The translations under genes and the position numbers were made by a program. The notes beneath the pieces were generated by a model. It was not told where the DNA came from and did not search any database. It saw only the letters and a program-made list of their open reading frames with translations. A stretch of 64,000 nucleotides of DNA from Pyrus communis (Eukaryota > Streptophyta > Magnoliopsida > Rosales > Rosaceae). Of this stretch, positions 23,813 through 34,346 are shown piece by piece (the stretch's first letter is position 1; every line of letters starts with the position of its first letter). The stretch lies in NCBI RefSeq assembly GCF_963583255.1, contig NC_084810.1:6045751-6109750 (forward strand). Reading direction: 5' to 3'.

Positions 23813-24266
23813 TGTTCTAAAAATCTTTGCCTAGGAGTTAGGTGGGTGGTTACCATTTCGATTAATGTTTAGAAATTTAAAAATTAAGAAAGGGCGTCTA
23901 GACTTGCTGAGACACCCGCCTAGACCGCCTAGCCCACCTAGACACCTGCTTAGATTGCAACTCACTTAGATAGAAAATAGATCACTTTCCTTTTGCATTT
24001 TATTGTTTCCAATAAATTGTAAGAGACTTATTGAATACTTAAATAAACATACATTATTTGTTTGCTTCCCATATTTTCATTATGTTCCAATACTTCATAA
24101 TATATATTTCATTCTATTTTTTAGTTTCTGATGAAATTATATATATTTTAAGTATAAACAAACACTTATTTACACGAAATCAATAAATTTACTTAAATCC
24201 GCCTAGTCCGCCTAAGCGTTAGGCCCCAACCCACCCCCGACTTGCACCTAGCGTCTTTTAGAACCT
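23813..24266. mobile_element. 454-bp element with 13-bp flanking repeat
   Basis: The ends show a short inverted repeat (gttctaaaa at left, ttttagaac at right). TATGTATGGGCAA (23800-23812) and TATGTATGGGTAA (24267-24279) flank it with 12 of 13 matches. Near both ends are multiple 'gcctagNcc' motifs (for example cgcctagaccgcctagccc, cgcctagtccgcctaag). It is non-coding. The long target repeat makes superfamily assignment uncertain. Confidence 0.7.
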
Positions 24267-24744
24267 TATGTATGGGTAAGTGATTTTCAAATCTCAAGGG
24301 ATACATGCTAAGTTAGTAAGAAATTGATCACAACATATTGACGTGAGGGGATTAAAAATACATTACATGTGCACTATATGCATTACAAACATACCTTTGA
24401 GATATTGTAGGGCATTCTAATTCTTCCATCTAATATTTTGTGATGTATTTCTTCCTTACTTGGCCTAAATTGTTAAGATTTGAAACTTCCTTGCGCAAAC
24501 AAAGCCTTGGAATCTTATGATGCACGTCTTGTAGTCATTTTTTGCATTCCAAATTGAGTAGAAAAGATGATTTGGCCGAAACTCTTTAGTTAATTGGAGA
24601 AAGTTCTAAATTAATTTTATATACGAGATTTTAACACATATATGGTGGTCTATTTGTGGAAAGATCATTTTATTAAAAAAAAAAAAACTGTTATATATAA
24701 CTCTCTCAAACACCCAAAGCTCGTTCAACCAAATCTGGGCATAC
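24267..24744. other. Intergenic, nothing recognised
   Basis: AT-rich, with an A-run near 24676-24687. Confidence 0.4.
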
Positions 24745-25768
24745 TATTATTGAAGAAAGTTGAAATTCTATTATAAAATCAATTGACAATATAACAAATA
24801 ATCTAACTATTTAACGTGTGTGATTGTTGGACTTAACATGTGTAACAACATGCTTTTATACCATGAAAAAAAGTTAAGATTCTATTATAAAACCAATTGT
24901 AATATGCATAATAGCACAATTACTTATAAACACATACTCCTCCTTTCCCCGATGAGAAATTGATACTCTTAATAATTATAATTACTTGCCACTGAGATTA
25001 CAAAGGGATATGGTCATTAAGATAGCTAATAAACTATACTCCCACAACATAATTTATTCTAGTTTTAGGTGGAATGTTACAAAAGTCAAGATTCTGTGAT
25101 TAAAATGACTAAATGAATTATTTCATTGTCACTATTATTCACGGTGAGGCCCATCATGCATGTGATGCAGTTGTAAAAGACAGAAACAAGACACAAAACC
25201 ATAGTCACGTAAAAGATTGAAATTCTTTATATGACACGGTTTGCCAGCGACTCGCCATGTTTATATTCTTCATTTGGCCACTTTTATATTTCCCTATGTA
25301 AGAGGAATTGAACCAACTTCTAATAGACAATTGCATGACAAGCAGATAACGAAGTTTGAAGTTTTATTGTAAAATTAATTAGCAACATGCAAAGGAATTC
25401 AATTTACATATAAGGACATGCAAGGTTCCTAATAAAAAAAAATTAAGGTTCCACTGTAAAACCAATTAGCAACATAACTTACGTATAAACACATGCAAGT
25501 GCCCTCTTCTTATCAATATGAGATTCACTCCCAACATGCCCCTCACCTATGGTGAATTTTTAAACCTAGCACATGGACAACACAAATTGGGTAATATGGA
25601 ACATTTGTGGCCGTTGGACTTCACATATGAGACAACCTACTCTGATATTATAAAGACAGTAGTTGAGGTTCCATTATAAAACTAATTGGGAATATGAGAA
25701 GTAATCCAACTTATTTATAAGCCCATGTAAGGTCTCTTCTTCCATCAATGTGAGATTCACCCTCAACA
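24745..25768 (-). mobile_element. Second TRIM family, degenerate cluster, minus strand
   Basis: At least four related blocks share 'attctattataaaaccaatt' and 'tacttataaacacatg' phrases (near 24760, 24870, 25360, 25445 and 25661). The best copy reads on the minus strand: LTR 25768-25661 starting TGTTGAGGGTGAATCTCAC, then a primer-site-like ATATCAGAGTAGG near 25650, an internal part rich in ggcc/gtggac words, and LTR 25535-25445 starting TGTTGGGAGTGAATCTCA. The other blocks are LTR fragments. It is distinct in sequence from the 7.2-kb TRIM. Confidence 0.65.
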
Positions 25769-26087
25769 ATAACGTCCGCTTGTCTAGGCCGCTAATCTAA
25801 ATACTTGACAAAAAAAAAAAAAAAAAAAAAAAGGAGAACAAAAAACTTGTATTCAAACAAAGTTTAAATTTAACTGAAATTGCAAAGTTTAAGAGCAATA
25901 CCCATGATGCTACATGCAGTTGAAATTTGAATCTACTAACAGATCAAAATGAAAGACGACTATCAAGTAAATTGGGAACATAACCGTATAAAAACTGTGA
26001 CATAACTGGACTAGAAAAACACAAAGTTTGAAGTCCAAAAATTGTCAAAGAGGAGCAAAACTGGACAAAGGGACATTTGAGATATAT
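25769..26087. other. Intergenic; A-run
   Basis: A 23-base A-run at 25810-25832 is visible; nothing else is recognised. Confidence 0.45.
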
Positions 26088-26288
26088 ATTTTTTTTCCTA
26101 ACGCAACCAGCTTGTGGTTTTATTACGGTAGTTCATCGTTTTAAGGGTCAAAAAGACTCACAAGGTATTTCAGCCTTTCTCTGGCCATCATCATGTTATT
26201 CGCTAGCACCAAGAATCGAACTTATGACGTAGTGTGTGAAATATGGGCCTAAAATTCGTTTCTAACCATTGGGCTATCCCATGGTGGT
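26088..26288 (-). mobile_element. tRNA-derived SINE, minus strand
   Basis: On the minus strand an A-box-like GGGATAGCCCAATGGTTAG is followed about 50 bases later by a B-box AAGTTCGATTCTTGG. A non-coding body ends in an A-rich tail (T-run at 26089-26096 on plus). No target duplication was established. Confidence 0.65.
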
Positions 26289-26577
26289 TAAGACCATCTC
26301 CAACCCTTGGGCTAAAAGCCAATTTTTTAAGCCCATAAATAGCTTTTTTGCTTCAACCATTTTGGCCTAAAATTTTATCTCCAGATTATTAAAGAATGAA
26401 TATAGGCTAATTTTTTTCTTAAATTTACTTTAAAAAAAATTATGTAGACTATCGTAAATTAATTTTATGAACATTTTAATCTAAAAATATTTAAATTCCG
26501 ATAAATATTGAAAAATCACTAAATCAATACATAAAACTCATGAAACACTATGGAAGAATATGAAAATCATGATAGAG

Positions 26578-26860
26578 ATGTATAAACACAAAATACATAA
26601 AACACATAAGACACACATAACACATATGAAGCACATACAAAACACATGTGAAGGACATACAAAACATATGACAGAGATGAAGCACACACAAAACACATGT
26701 GAAACACATGACACACATGAAACACATACAAAAGACATACAAAACACATGATAGATATGAAGCACACACAGAACGCATGTGAAACACATGACACACATGA
26801 CACACATGAAACACATACAAAATACATACAAAACACATGAAACACAAACCTACACACATG
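26578..26860. repeat. Degenerate ACACAT-rich tandem repeat
   Basis: Irregular tandem copies of words such as acacatgaaacacatacaaa, with a higher-order duplication (acagagatgaagcacacaca near 26671 and atagatatgaagcacacaca near 26751). All six frames stay open here, which explains overlapping ORFs of no coding value. It lies upstream of the transposase remnant. Confidence 0.75.
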
Positions 26861-26986
26861 AAACTGAAACCTTCAATCATCCTCTATATAAACACAGGTT
26901 GAATATCAAACCATCACACAACATATTCACCAATCTTTCAACTTTCAAAGTGTTTTTGTTTCCTAAAAATCCTCAATATCTCATCA

Positions 26987-27545
26987 ATGAGTGATAAAAG
27001 AAGGCGTAGCAGGACAATGCAGATGGCACAATACCAAGCAAGACTTAATATTGAGGATGCAAAAATGATCAATGCAGAAGCTGAATTTGCAAACTCGCTT
27101 ATGCAATATGAGCACCATGCCTAATCTAGCTATTGTGGTTTTATCACAGAGCGTTCATTTGTGCAGCGTGATAGAGAAAACTATCATAACCAAATGATAA
27201 AAGATTATTTCATCGAGCGTCCTACTCATGATTTTCGAAGGCGATTTCGGATGAGGAGATAGCTTTTTGAAAGCATCTTGAACACAATTGTCAATCATGA
27301 CCACTACTTTACAAGGAAGATAGATACCGTAGGCCGACAAAGTCTATCACCTCATCAGAAGCTCACATCTGCATTTTGGATTCTAGCTAATGAGTGCTCT
27401 ACAGACTCAACTGACGAGTTTTGCCGACTTGCAGAGACTACTGCTATTGAGAACCTGAAGCGCTTCTGTAAGGCAATTGAAGCCATATATGGAGCCATAT
27501 ACCTCTGCAAGCCAAATCGTGAAGACTTGAAGAGGCTTTTGTGTA
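26987..27545 (+). pseudogene. PIF/Harbinger transposase, truncated
   Basis: An ATG at 26987 opens a frame interrupted by TAA near 27122 and TAG near 27260. The readable parts match Harbinger nucleases (ALP1-like): ERSFVQRDRENYHNQM, DYFIERPTHDFRRRFRM and TAIENLKRFCKAIEAIYG. Homology stops at about 27545 after EDLKRLL. The DDE catalytic region that should follow is gone and the frame runs into unrelated sequence that is the 3' part of ORF1 on the other strand. Confidence 0.8.
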
Positions 27546-27579
27546 AAATATTCTCCTTGTGGCATACTTTCGTAAAATT

Positions 27580-28423
27580 TCCTTTGGCTTACCTTGTAAG
27601 AACTTCTACCTGTGTATTTGTTGAGGTCCTCCATCATGAAATTAATTTCGAACCTATGTTGCTACCTATCCCCTTTTTCCTTCGTTTGCAAACGCATTCA
27701 GGCCGCTTTTTCTTGGTGAACACTATGGGTTTCACTCAATCTTGCAAATTTGATAGCAATGTGTGTACTTATCGGATCTTAGGACTTCCCTTTTCTCTTT
27801 GCCTTTTACTTATCTCTTCTTGGGGGCCTTGCAAAAAAAGGAGTTAGGGTCATTTCATCGACACCTTCATTGACACCTTTATCTCCATTAGTTGTCGATG
27901 CAGCTTCACGTTGAAATAATCTTCCCCATTGTTAGTCCGCATTGGTTCCCCACCTCGGACAATCCTTGAGAATGTCTCAAGCATGATGCAACTTAAAAGG
28001 TTGATTTTTTGGTGTTACTCTTGTCTTGTAAATTTCATTGCTTTGTCACCTTATGCAAAAAATACATAAAAATAATTAGTTGCAAAATAATATTATGTAC
28101 ATGACAAATAAAATATCAACAATAAAACTCACAATTTCTGCGAAGCTCTTTCCACTAGCCATGCTAACCACGGCTCTCTCAAAGCTTCCCTTCCATAAAA
28201 TGCATGCTTTGTTGATAACCTTCCATCGATCGTAAACACCACCACCTTCCCTCCAGCCGCCATTACAGTTTTCATGGAACTTTTCAATGATTTTATCCCA
28301 CAAAACCTTTTTATTTTGATTCGTGCCAACTACACCATCTTCGCTAACAGAAACCTATGCCAAGCATAAAGCAACATCTTCCTCACAGGTCCAATTACGA
28401 CATTTAATATGCTCTCTTGCCAT
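27580..28423 (-). pseudogene. Harbinger ORF1, Myb/SANT-like DNA-binding protein, broken
   Basis: Exon 1 (28423 to 28133) begins MAREHIKCRNWTCEEDVALC and continues VSVSEDGVVGTNQNKK, WDKIIEKFHENCNGG, YDRWKVINKAC, the trihelix/SANT-like family often annotated 'glutathione S-transferase T3-like'. A W to stop change (TAG) sits at 28357-28355. A GTGAGT donor follows at 28132. Exon 2 from about 28049 contains IYKTRVTPKNQPFKLHHA, CPRWGTNAD and, further down, a charged helix ending FEINFMMEDLNKYT, with stops and a frameshift. Confidence 0.75.
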
Positions 28424-28530
28424 CTTAAAAAATTTGGAAATGGGAAGAAATGGTAGAAAGAAAAATTGGAAGAATTGTAGGAGAAAAGTGAGTTTTGTGT
28501 GGAGGTTTGAACAAATACATAGGTATTTAT

Positions 28531-28990
28531 AGAGTTTTTGGATGAATTTTGAGTTAAATAATTTTTTTTAATTATTTTAGCCGTTGGATTTAAATTTGGG
28601 CCATTAGATCTTTTTTTTAACCGTTAGATTTGATTATATTCGATCTTTGCCGTTGGATTCAATGTATTTTAAAATTACATATTTTTTAAAAACAAAATTT
28701 AAATTTGGACCGTTGGATCAACCAACTGTCCAAAAATCTCAGCCGTCGGATGATAAAAAGAGTTGTTGGGCTCATGATGGTGGCCGACAACAGCCCTGAC
28801 AGTGGGTCCCATCCTGTCGAGCGTTGAAGGCCGCAGCCTGAGTGGGGCGAGTTGGGCGCGTGATTGGGTCGAGAGTGGGTTGGGTTTGGGCAAGTCCACG
28901 CCTTTCTGGGCTAATTCTTGGGTGGTATGTTGAGTTTGGTTTAAAGGGGCATTGAGTTGAACTGTTAGAGAACTTTTTCAGTGGGTCGGC
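28531..28990. other. Subterminal repeat region, CCGTTGGAT motifs
   Basis: CCGTTGGAT or close variants occur near 28582, 28650, 28710 and 28742 (CCGTCGGAT). Clustered short motifs like this are typical of DNA-transposon subtermini, probably of the Harbinger fossil to the left. A GC-rich patch follows (28780-28880). Confidence 0.45.
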
Positions 28991-29589
28991 AACACGCCCT
29001 GATACACCAAATGTCAAAATACAATTAGCTAGAATTTTTTTTATTTTTTTATTTTTAAGTTTCAAACCATTGTATTATTATTATACTTGATGTTATGTTC
29101 CCAGCACACTGAAAAATTTCTCCAATTGTTAAAGTATTTGTGGTAATTAAAATCTCCTGAATCTGTTACCAAAATATATAATTTTCGTCATTGTGGAGAA
29201 TTAATGAATTTCACAAAAGCTTTAGAATGTCTTGTAATCTGCAATCAAGAAAAAAAGACAAGTAAAATGAGAATTCAATAGCTAAAGTTTTCTGGTAGAG
29301 GAAGAATTAGGTAATCTCCTTTTATCATGGCAGCAATAACCAGGATGATAGTTTATTGAGTTGTTAACCATTATCAATCAGAAGTTAGGATTCTAATATT
29401 AACCGTAAATATTTCGACTGATCACATCAGTCGTTTGATTTCGAAAGACGTGGTTATTGAGGTAATTAAAAGTCATTGTTTTGGGTCCGTAACTAGATTG
29501 TGTATCATGATCAAGCCATGGACCATGAAACATGGATTATTTAGCTATCTGCATAATTTAACCTACATCTGGCAAATAAGTTGTGTTTG
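28991..29589. other. Intergenic, nothing recognised
   Basis: AT-rich, no supported feature. Confidence 0.4.
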
Positions 29590-29945
29590 TTGTATTCGTG
29601 TTGTTTTCTTGTTGTACCAGTTATCTTAACAGATTGTGTTATGTCAAACCTGTTATCTTAACAGGTGGCTTGATAACGATCCGACTCGTTAATATGTTGA
29701 TTCAGAACCTGTTATTTTCGTGTTGTTTTCTATCGGATTAACGAGTCATGCAAAAACCATTGCAAGCAAGTTGTTTTTCGTGTCATACTCATTTTCTTAA
29801 TGGGTGGCCCGATAAAGACTATACTCGTTAACAGGTCACCCAATGACAACCCAATTCGTTAACGGGTTGACCCAAAATCTATTATTTTTGTGTCATTTCG
29901 TGTCCGGTTTACGGATCACACAAAAAATTGCCAAGCCTAAACCTT
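29590..29945. repeat. Repeat with GTTAACRGGT and CGTGT motifs
   Basis: Words such as 'ttcgtgttgttttc', 'cgttaacgggttgaccc', 'actcgttaacaggtcaccc' and 'ttatcttaacaggt' recur. This is the style of a dispersed plant non-autonomous DNA element that I have seen often, but the termini could not be set. Confidence 0.45.
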
Positions 29946-31073
29946 AATTGGCATGGTTAGGCTATTCACTTCTTTGGGATCTATGTGCTTCGTAAAAAAT
30001 ACTTAAAAGTGCTTCTTAAAAAAACATTTGATAAGCAATCTCAAATATATTTCTAAATTTTTCTGACAAATGTAGTTTAAAAATACCTTTAGCCATTTCA
30101 AGCAATCTCAAACAGGGGTTAATAGTTTTTTAGCCATGCTTGGCGTGAATGATATGAAAGCGTGATAGATGAGGCTTCCACCCTATTCCATCGAGGCTTC
30201 ATGTGGACTAAACCACGCATATCTTTTGTTCGAAGATTCATACAGTAAGTCCGTCAAAAATGGCTTCTCCAAACAAACGTATCTTTATACCATTAGTGAT
30301 AAAAATTACCACAATCATTTTATACTTTGCACTCAAAACTTTCACCAAATATTTCACTGAATTTGAACCATCGATAGCTCAATTAAATCGAAACTACCTA
30401 TCTCTCTACTAAATCGAAACTCAAATCCTTGTAAAAAAAGACCTTAAAAGCAGGCTTTCCAAACGGTCAAGTGGACTTGTATCAACACTACACACCGCCA
30501 GCTCTTCCATCTCAAAGCCGCGTAGAATGATGGTCCCAGAGCCTGTTGGTCCCAGCACATCAACCATTCTGTTCAAATCTTATTGAATATTATGTTAATA
30601 AAAAACAAAATAGAAAATAGGTATGAAATCCCTTCCATATTCATGAGCCCTACAAAAACAAAAAAATAACAATAATAATAATAACAAGCCTCCTCTCACC
30701 CTCAGTTACAGAACTTCCATGGCTTTTTCTATTACATTATATTCCAAACTTTCCTAGGGTTCTGAGCATCATATCAAACCACAAAATCTATTAAAACAGC
30801 TGGTTTCGGACATAAAGTTTTGAAAATTTCAAGTTTTCACATCCAATTCTTTTTCTTCTTTGTGGGGTCCTCTTTGTATTTGGGTACTGCATTTGACAGC
30901 CTAATCAACAGCCTGGAAAGGGTGGTTAATGGTTACAACCGCACTAAAAAGGCAGAAGCTTGATGGGTTTTCATGGTGGGGTTCACGTAGTATCTCTCTC
31001 AACTGGGTTTTCTCTTTGGCGCTGACCCAATTCACTCTGCTGCATATTGTTCCCATTTTTCACTTCCATTGAG
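29946..31073 (+). other. Upstream region of the THE1-like gene
   Basis: No other gene. An (ATA)n stretch lies at 30668-30686. The last 200 bases (about 30870-31073) read like a transcribed leader, pyrimidine-rich and ending TTGAG before a strong donor. The transcription start is not visible to me. Confidence 0.4.
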
Positions 31074-31422
31074 GTAAAAGCTCAAATCTTTGTGTATTTT
31101 TGTGTTGGTGAAGTTGGTGGGGAAAGTGGTACTTTGCTCTGCATATGATATGAGCAATGTTTATGTTTTTGCCTAGTTTGATAATGCTGGGATTGTACTA
31201 CTTGGTTTTCAATTGGGTTTTTGTTTATTGAGTTGGATAGATCTGGGGTAGTTGAAATTTTGGGTTGTGGGTTTTGTTTCGTTGGAGGATTGGGGTTTTG
31301 GGTTTTGACATTTGGGATTATAAGAACTTGTTTTTGGTGAATTTGGTTTTGTGGGATTGGTGTTTTAAAATCTTGAGTTGATTGTTTTAGTCTTACTTGG
31401 CATTGAAGATCTGGTTTGTTAG
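31074..31422 (+). other. Probable 5'UTR intron of the THE1-like gene
   Basis: ATTGAG|GTAAAAGC at 31074 and a T-rich tract ending GGTTTGTTAG at 31422 form a good donor and acceptor. The start codon follows two bases later (31425). The stretch between is T/G-rich and intron-like. This also explains why the frame must not be extended upstream to the TTG at 31416. Confidence 0.65.
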
Positions 31423-31424
31423 GT

Positions 31425-33953
31425 ATGGTGAAGATGAAACTAGTAAATTGGGTAGCTTTGATTCTTGCTGTTGTTGTGTTCCTGAGTTATAGGTCATCTG
31501 CTTCATTCACGGCTGTCGATAATTACCTAATTGTCTGCGGTTCTTCGAAAAATGTCACATTCCAAGGTCGAACCTTTGTTCCTGATACACAACAATCTTC
31601 CCTTGTACTAAAAAGTGCAAATTCCTTAGTTGCTAGTCCCAATGCTAATGCCCCTTCTCCACTTTACCAATCTGCTCGAGTTTTCAAGGCAGCAGCTTCT
31701 TACAAATTCAAAATCCAGCAAGAAGGCCGGCATTGGGTTCGCCTTTATTTTTTCCCTCTTACAAGCCCTGGCCAAAACTTGGAGTCTGCTCAAATAACTG
31801 TAGTTACTGATAATTTTGTACTCTTGAACAACTTCACCTTCAAGAACTATAATGGTTCTTATATGTTCAAGGAGTATGCAATTAATGTAACTTCGGGTAC
31901 CTTGACTCTTAACTTCATTCCTTCAAACAATTCAGTTGCTTTTGTTAATGCAATTGAAGTAGTTTCTATCCCGGATGCACTGCTCCCTGACCAGGCATAT
32001 GCTGTGCATCCATCTGCTCCTTTTAGTGGACTTTCTGAGCTTGCCCTTCAAACAGTTTACAGGTTAAACATGGGGGGTCCTTTGCTCACATCTCAAAATG
32101 ATACCCTCGGAAGAACTTGGGAGAATGACATGAAGTACCTCCATGTGGACAGTTCTGCAGTGAATGTATCGGTGAACCCTGCAAACATAAAATATCCACA
32201 GGCCGTCACACCCGAAATTGCCCCAAACTGGGTCTATGCCACTGCTGAAGCCATGGGAAATGCAAACGTGCCCAATGTGAACTTCAACATAACTTGGGTC
32301 TTTACAGTAGATCCAAATTTCATGTATCTTGTTCGCGTACATTTCTGTGATATTGTCAGCAAAGCTCTGAATAGTCTCGTTTTCAATGTTTTCATAAATT
32401 CTGACAATGTGCTTGGGAGTCTCGACCTCTCTTCCATTACTGGTGACTTGGGTGTGCCTTATTACAAGGACTTTGTTTCCAACTCCACAGAGGGTGCAGA
32501 TACTTTGACCGTCAGTGTTGGTCCAGATTCAATGGCTGATATCACCAATGCAATTCTGAATGGGTTGGAGATTATGAAGATCAGCAATGAGTTGGGGAGT
32601 TTGGACGGGTCTCTATCCGTGAGGAATTTTCTTCCTAGTTCATCCTCAAAGAAGAATAATATAGGAATCATAGTTGGCTCTGTTGTGGGATCTGTTGTTG
32701 TTGTGGCAATTATTGGTTTCCTTTATTGCTGCTTGGCATCCCACAAGTCGAAGACAACTAACCAAGCGACATGGCTGCCCTTGCCCTTGTATGGAAATTC
32801 TCAGACCATGACAAAAATGTCGACAACTTCACAAAAAAGTGGAACAGCTAGCTGCATTTCATTAGCTTCCTCCAATCTTGGCAAATTCTTCATGTTCCAG
32901 GAAATCCTGGATGCAACCAACAAGTTTGATGAGAGCCTACTTCTTGGCGTCGGTGGTTTTGGCAGGGTTTACAAGGGAACACTTGAAGATGGGACTAAAG
33001 TAGCTGTCAAAAGGGGAAATCCCAGATCCGAACAAGGTCTGGCTGAATTCCGAACTGAGATTGAAATGTTATCCAAGCTTCGCCACCGCCACCTTGTGTC
33101 TCTTATTGGCTACTGTGATGAAAGATCAGAAATGATTCTTGTCTATGAGTACATGGCCAATGGACCCCTCAGGAGCCATTTGTATGGAACAGACCTGCCA
33201 ACGCTCTCGTGGAAGCTACGCCTTGAAATTTGCATTGGGGCTGCAAGAGGGCTCCATTATCTCCACACTGGTGCAGCTCAAAGCATAATTCACCGAGATG
33301 TGAAGACAACCAACATTCTCTTGGATGAGAACTTTGTAGCCAAAGTTGCTGATTTTGGCCTCTCAAAAGCAGGACCAGCTCTTGATCAGACTCATGTGAG
33401 TACAGCTGTTAAGGGTAGTTTCGGTTACCTTGATCCTGAATACTTCCGAAGGCAACAACTCACTGAGAAATCTGATGTGTATTCGTTCGGGGTAGTTCTA
33501 ATGGAAGTTCTGTGCACAAGACCTGCTTTAAATCCTGTTCTTCCAAGGGAGCAGGTCAACATAGCAGAATGGGCAATGACATGGCAGAAGAAGGGCATGC
33601 TAGACCAAATCATGGACCCAAATCTGGTGGGGAAGGTAAATCCAGCTTCTCTTAAGAAGTTCGGGGAGACAGCTGAGAAGTGCCTCGCGGAGTATGGTGT
33701 TGACAGGCCATCAATGGGAGATGTCTTGTGGAATCTTGAATATGCTTTTCAGCTCGAGGAGACATCATCTGCACTCATGGAACCCGACGATAACAGCACA
33801 AACCACATACCAGGTATCCAATTAACCCAAGGAGAGCCATTTGATAACAGTGTGAGCATGATCGATGGGGGACGCTCCGGCACAGATGATGACGCAGAAG
33901 ATGCTGCCACAAGTGCTGTGTTTTCTCAGCTTGTTAATCCTCGCGGAAGATGA
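31425..33953 (+). CDS. THE1: THESEUS1-like CrRLK1L receptor kinase
   Basis: The intronless 842-residue protein has the full layout of the Catharanthus roseus RLK1-like family. It starts with a signal peptide (about 1-27, LVNWVALILAVVVFLSYRSS), followed by an extracellular malectin-like region (about 30-395) with many N-glycosylation sites. A transmembrane helix (about 411-438) and a Ser/Thr kinase come next. Kinase landmarks: glycine loop GVGGFGRVYKG near 507, VAVK lysine near 527, catalytic HRDVKTTN near 622, DFGLS near 642, and activation-loop GSFGYLDPEYF near 663. The C-terminus DDDAEDAATSAVFSQLV is the THE1 hallmark, separating it from FERONIA and HERK. In Arabidopsis THE1 senses cell-wall integrity and binds RALF34 at the plasma membrane. 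Length is near Arabidopsis THE1 (855). I chose ATG 31425, directly after a likely 5'UTR acceptor. Confidence 0.95.
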   Translation: MVKMKLVNWVALILAVVVFLSYRSSASFTAVDNYLIVCGSSKNVTFQGRTFVPDTQQSSLVLKSANSLVASPNANAPSPLYQSARVFKAAASYKFKIQQEGRHWVRLYFFPLTSPGQNLESAQITVVTDNFVLLNNFTFKNYNGSYMFKEYAINVTSGTLTLNFIPSNNSVAFVNAIEVVSIPDALLPDQAYAVHPSAPFSGLSELALQTVYRLNMGGPLLTSQNDTLGRTWENDMKYLHVDSSAVNVSVNPANIKYPQAVTPEIAPNWVYATAEAMGNANVPNVNFNITWVFTVDPNFMYLVRVHFCDIVSKALNSLVFNVFINSDNVLGSLDLSSITGDLGVPYYKDFVSNSTEGADTLTVSVGPDSMADITNAILNGLEIMKISNELGSLDGSLSVRNFLPSSSSKKNNIGIIVGSVVGSVVVVAIIGFLYCCLASHKSKTTNQATWLPLPLYGNSQTMTKMSTTSQKSGTASCISLASSNLGKFFMFQEILDATNKFDESLLLGVGGFGRVYKGTLEDGTKVAVKRGNPRSEQGLAEFRTEIEMLSKLRHRHLVSLIGYCDERSEMILVYEYMANGPLRSHLYGTDLPTLSWKLRLEICIGAARGLHYLHTGAAQSIIHRDVKTTNILLDENFVAKVADFGLSKAGPALDQTHVSTAVKGSFGYLDPEYFRRQQLTEKSDVYSFGVVLMEVLCTRPALNPVLPREQVNIAEWAMTWQKKGMLDQIMDPNLVGKVNPASLKKFGETAEKCLAEYGVDRPSMGDVLWNLEYAFQLEETSSALMEPDDNSTNHIPGIQLTQGEPFDNSVSMIDGGRSGTDDDAEDAATSAVFSQLVNPRGR

Positions 33954-34346
33954 GGTGACAGATCCTTTTGAGGCTTTGCCTATCTGAATCTTGTTCCCTA
34001 ACGCCCCCTTAAAAGATATTGGTCATCCTGGCCGCAGCGAGAGAAAAGGTTTTTCATAGTTCATTATTCTAGTTTATTACCTCAATTTTTCGTATCACGA
34101 TTTATTTGTAATATAGTTATGGTGGGTGCCAATCAAAATCCGTCAAAGTTGCAGGTAAGGTGCCAAAGGATTTGGTTGTTGTCTTGATATATAAATGCAT
34201 CTGGGTTTCAGAGCTTCCCATGCTTCTAAAGTATAATTGATGTCATTGTATTTACATATAATCTCATTGTTCATAAGAAATGGAAAAATAAGCAGAGTTT
34301 GTGACATCTGTTGCGTATTTCTTACTTGCAAGTTACAAGTTACAAC
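33954..34346 (+). other. 3' flank of THE1-like gene
   Basis: Probable 3'UTR and terminator region with AT-rich words (for example gatttatttgtaatatag near 34100). No other feature. Confidence 0.4.

Larger units (their letters stand above)
26292..28530. mobile_element. PIF/Harbinger element fossil carrying both ORFs
   Basis: A transposase fragment on the plus strand (26987-27545) and a Myb/SANT-like ORF1 on the minus strand (about 28423 to 27580) face each other. The left end gaccatctccaaccc after TTAA at 26288 resembles Harbinger termini. The right end was not found; subterminal CCGTTGGAT repeats continue to about 28750. The transposase is cut off just where ORF1 ends, so an internal deletion removed its catalytic half. 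Both genes carry stops. Confidence 0.75.

Noticed and set aside
26538..26994. Overlapping Cys/Val- or His/Thr-rich ORFs on both strands
   Set aside because: The ACACAT-type tandem repeat leaves all frames open; there is no codon bias or domain.
31416..31424. Start of the THE1-like protein at TTG 31416
   Set aside because: TTG is not a usual plant start and these bases include the end of a probable 5'UTR intron; ATG 31425 is the natural start.
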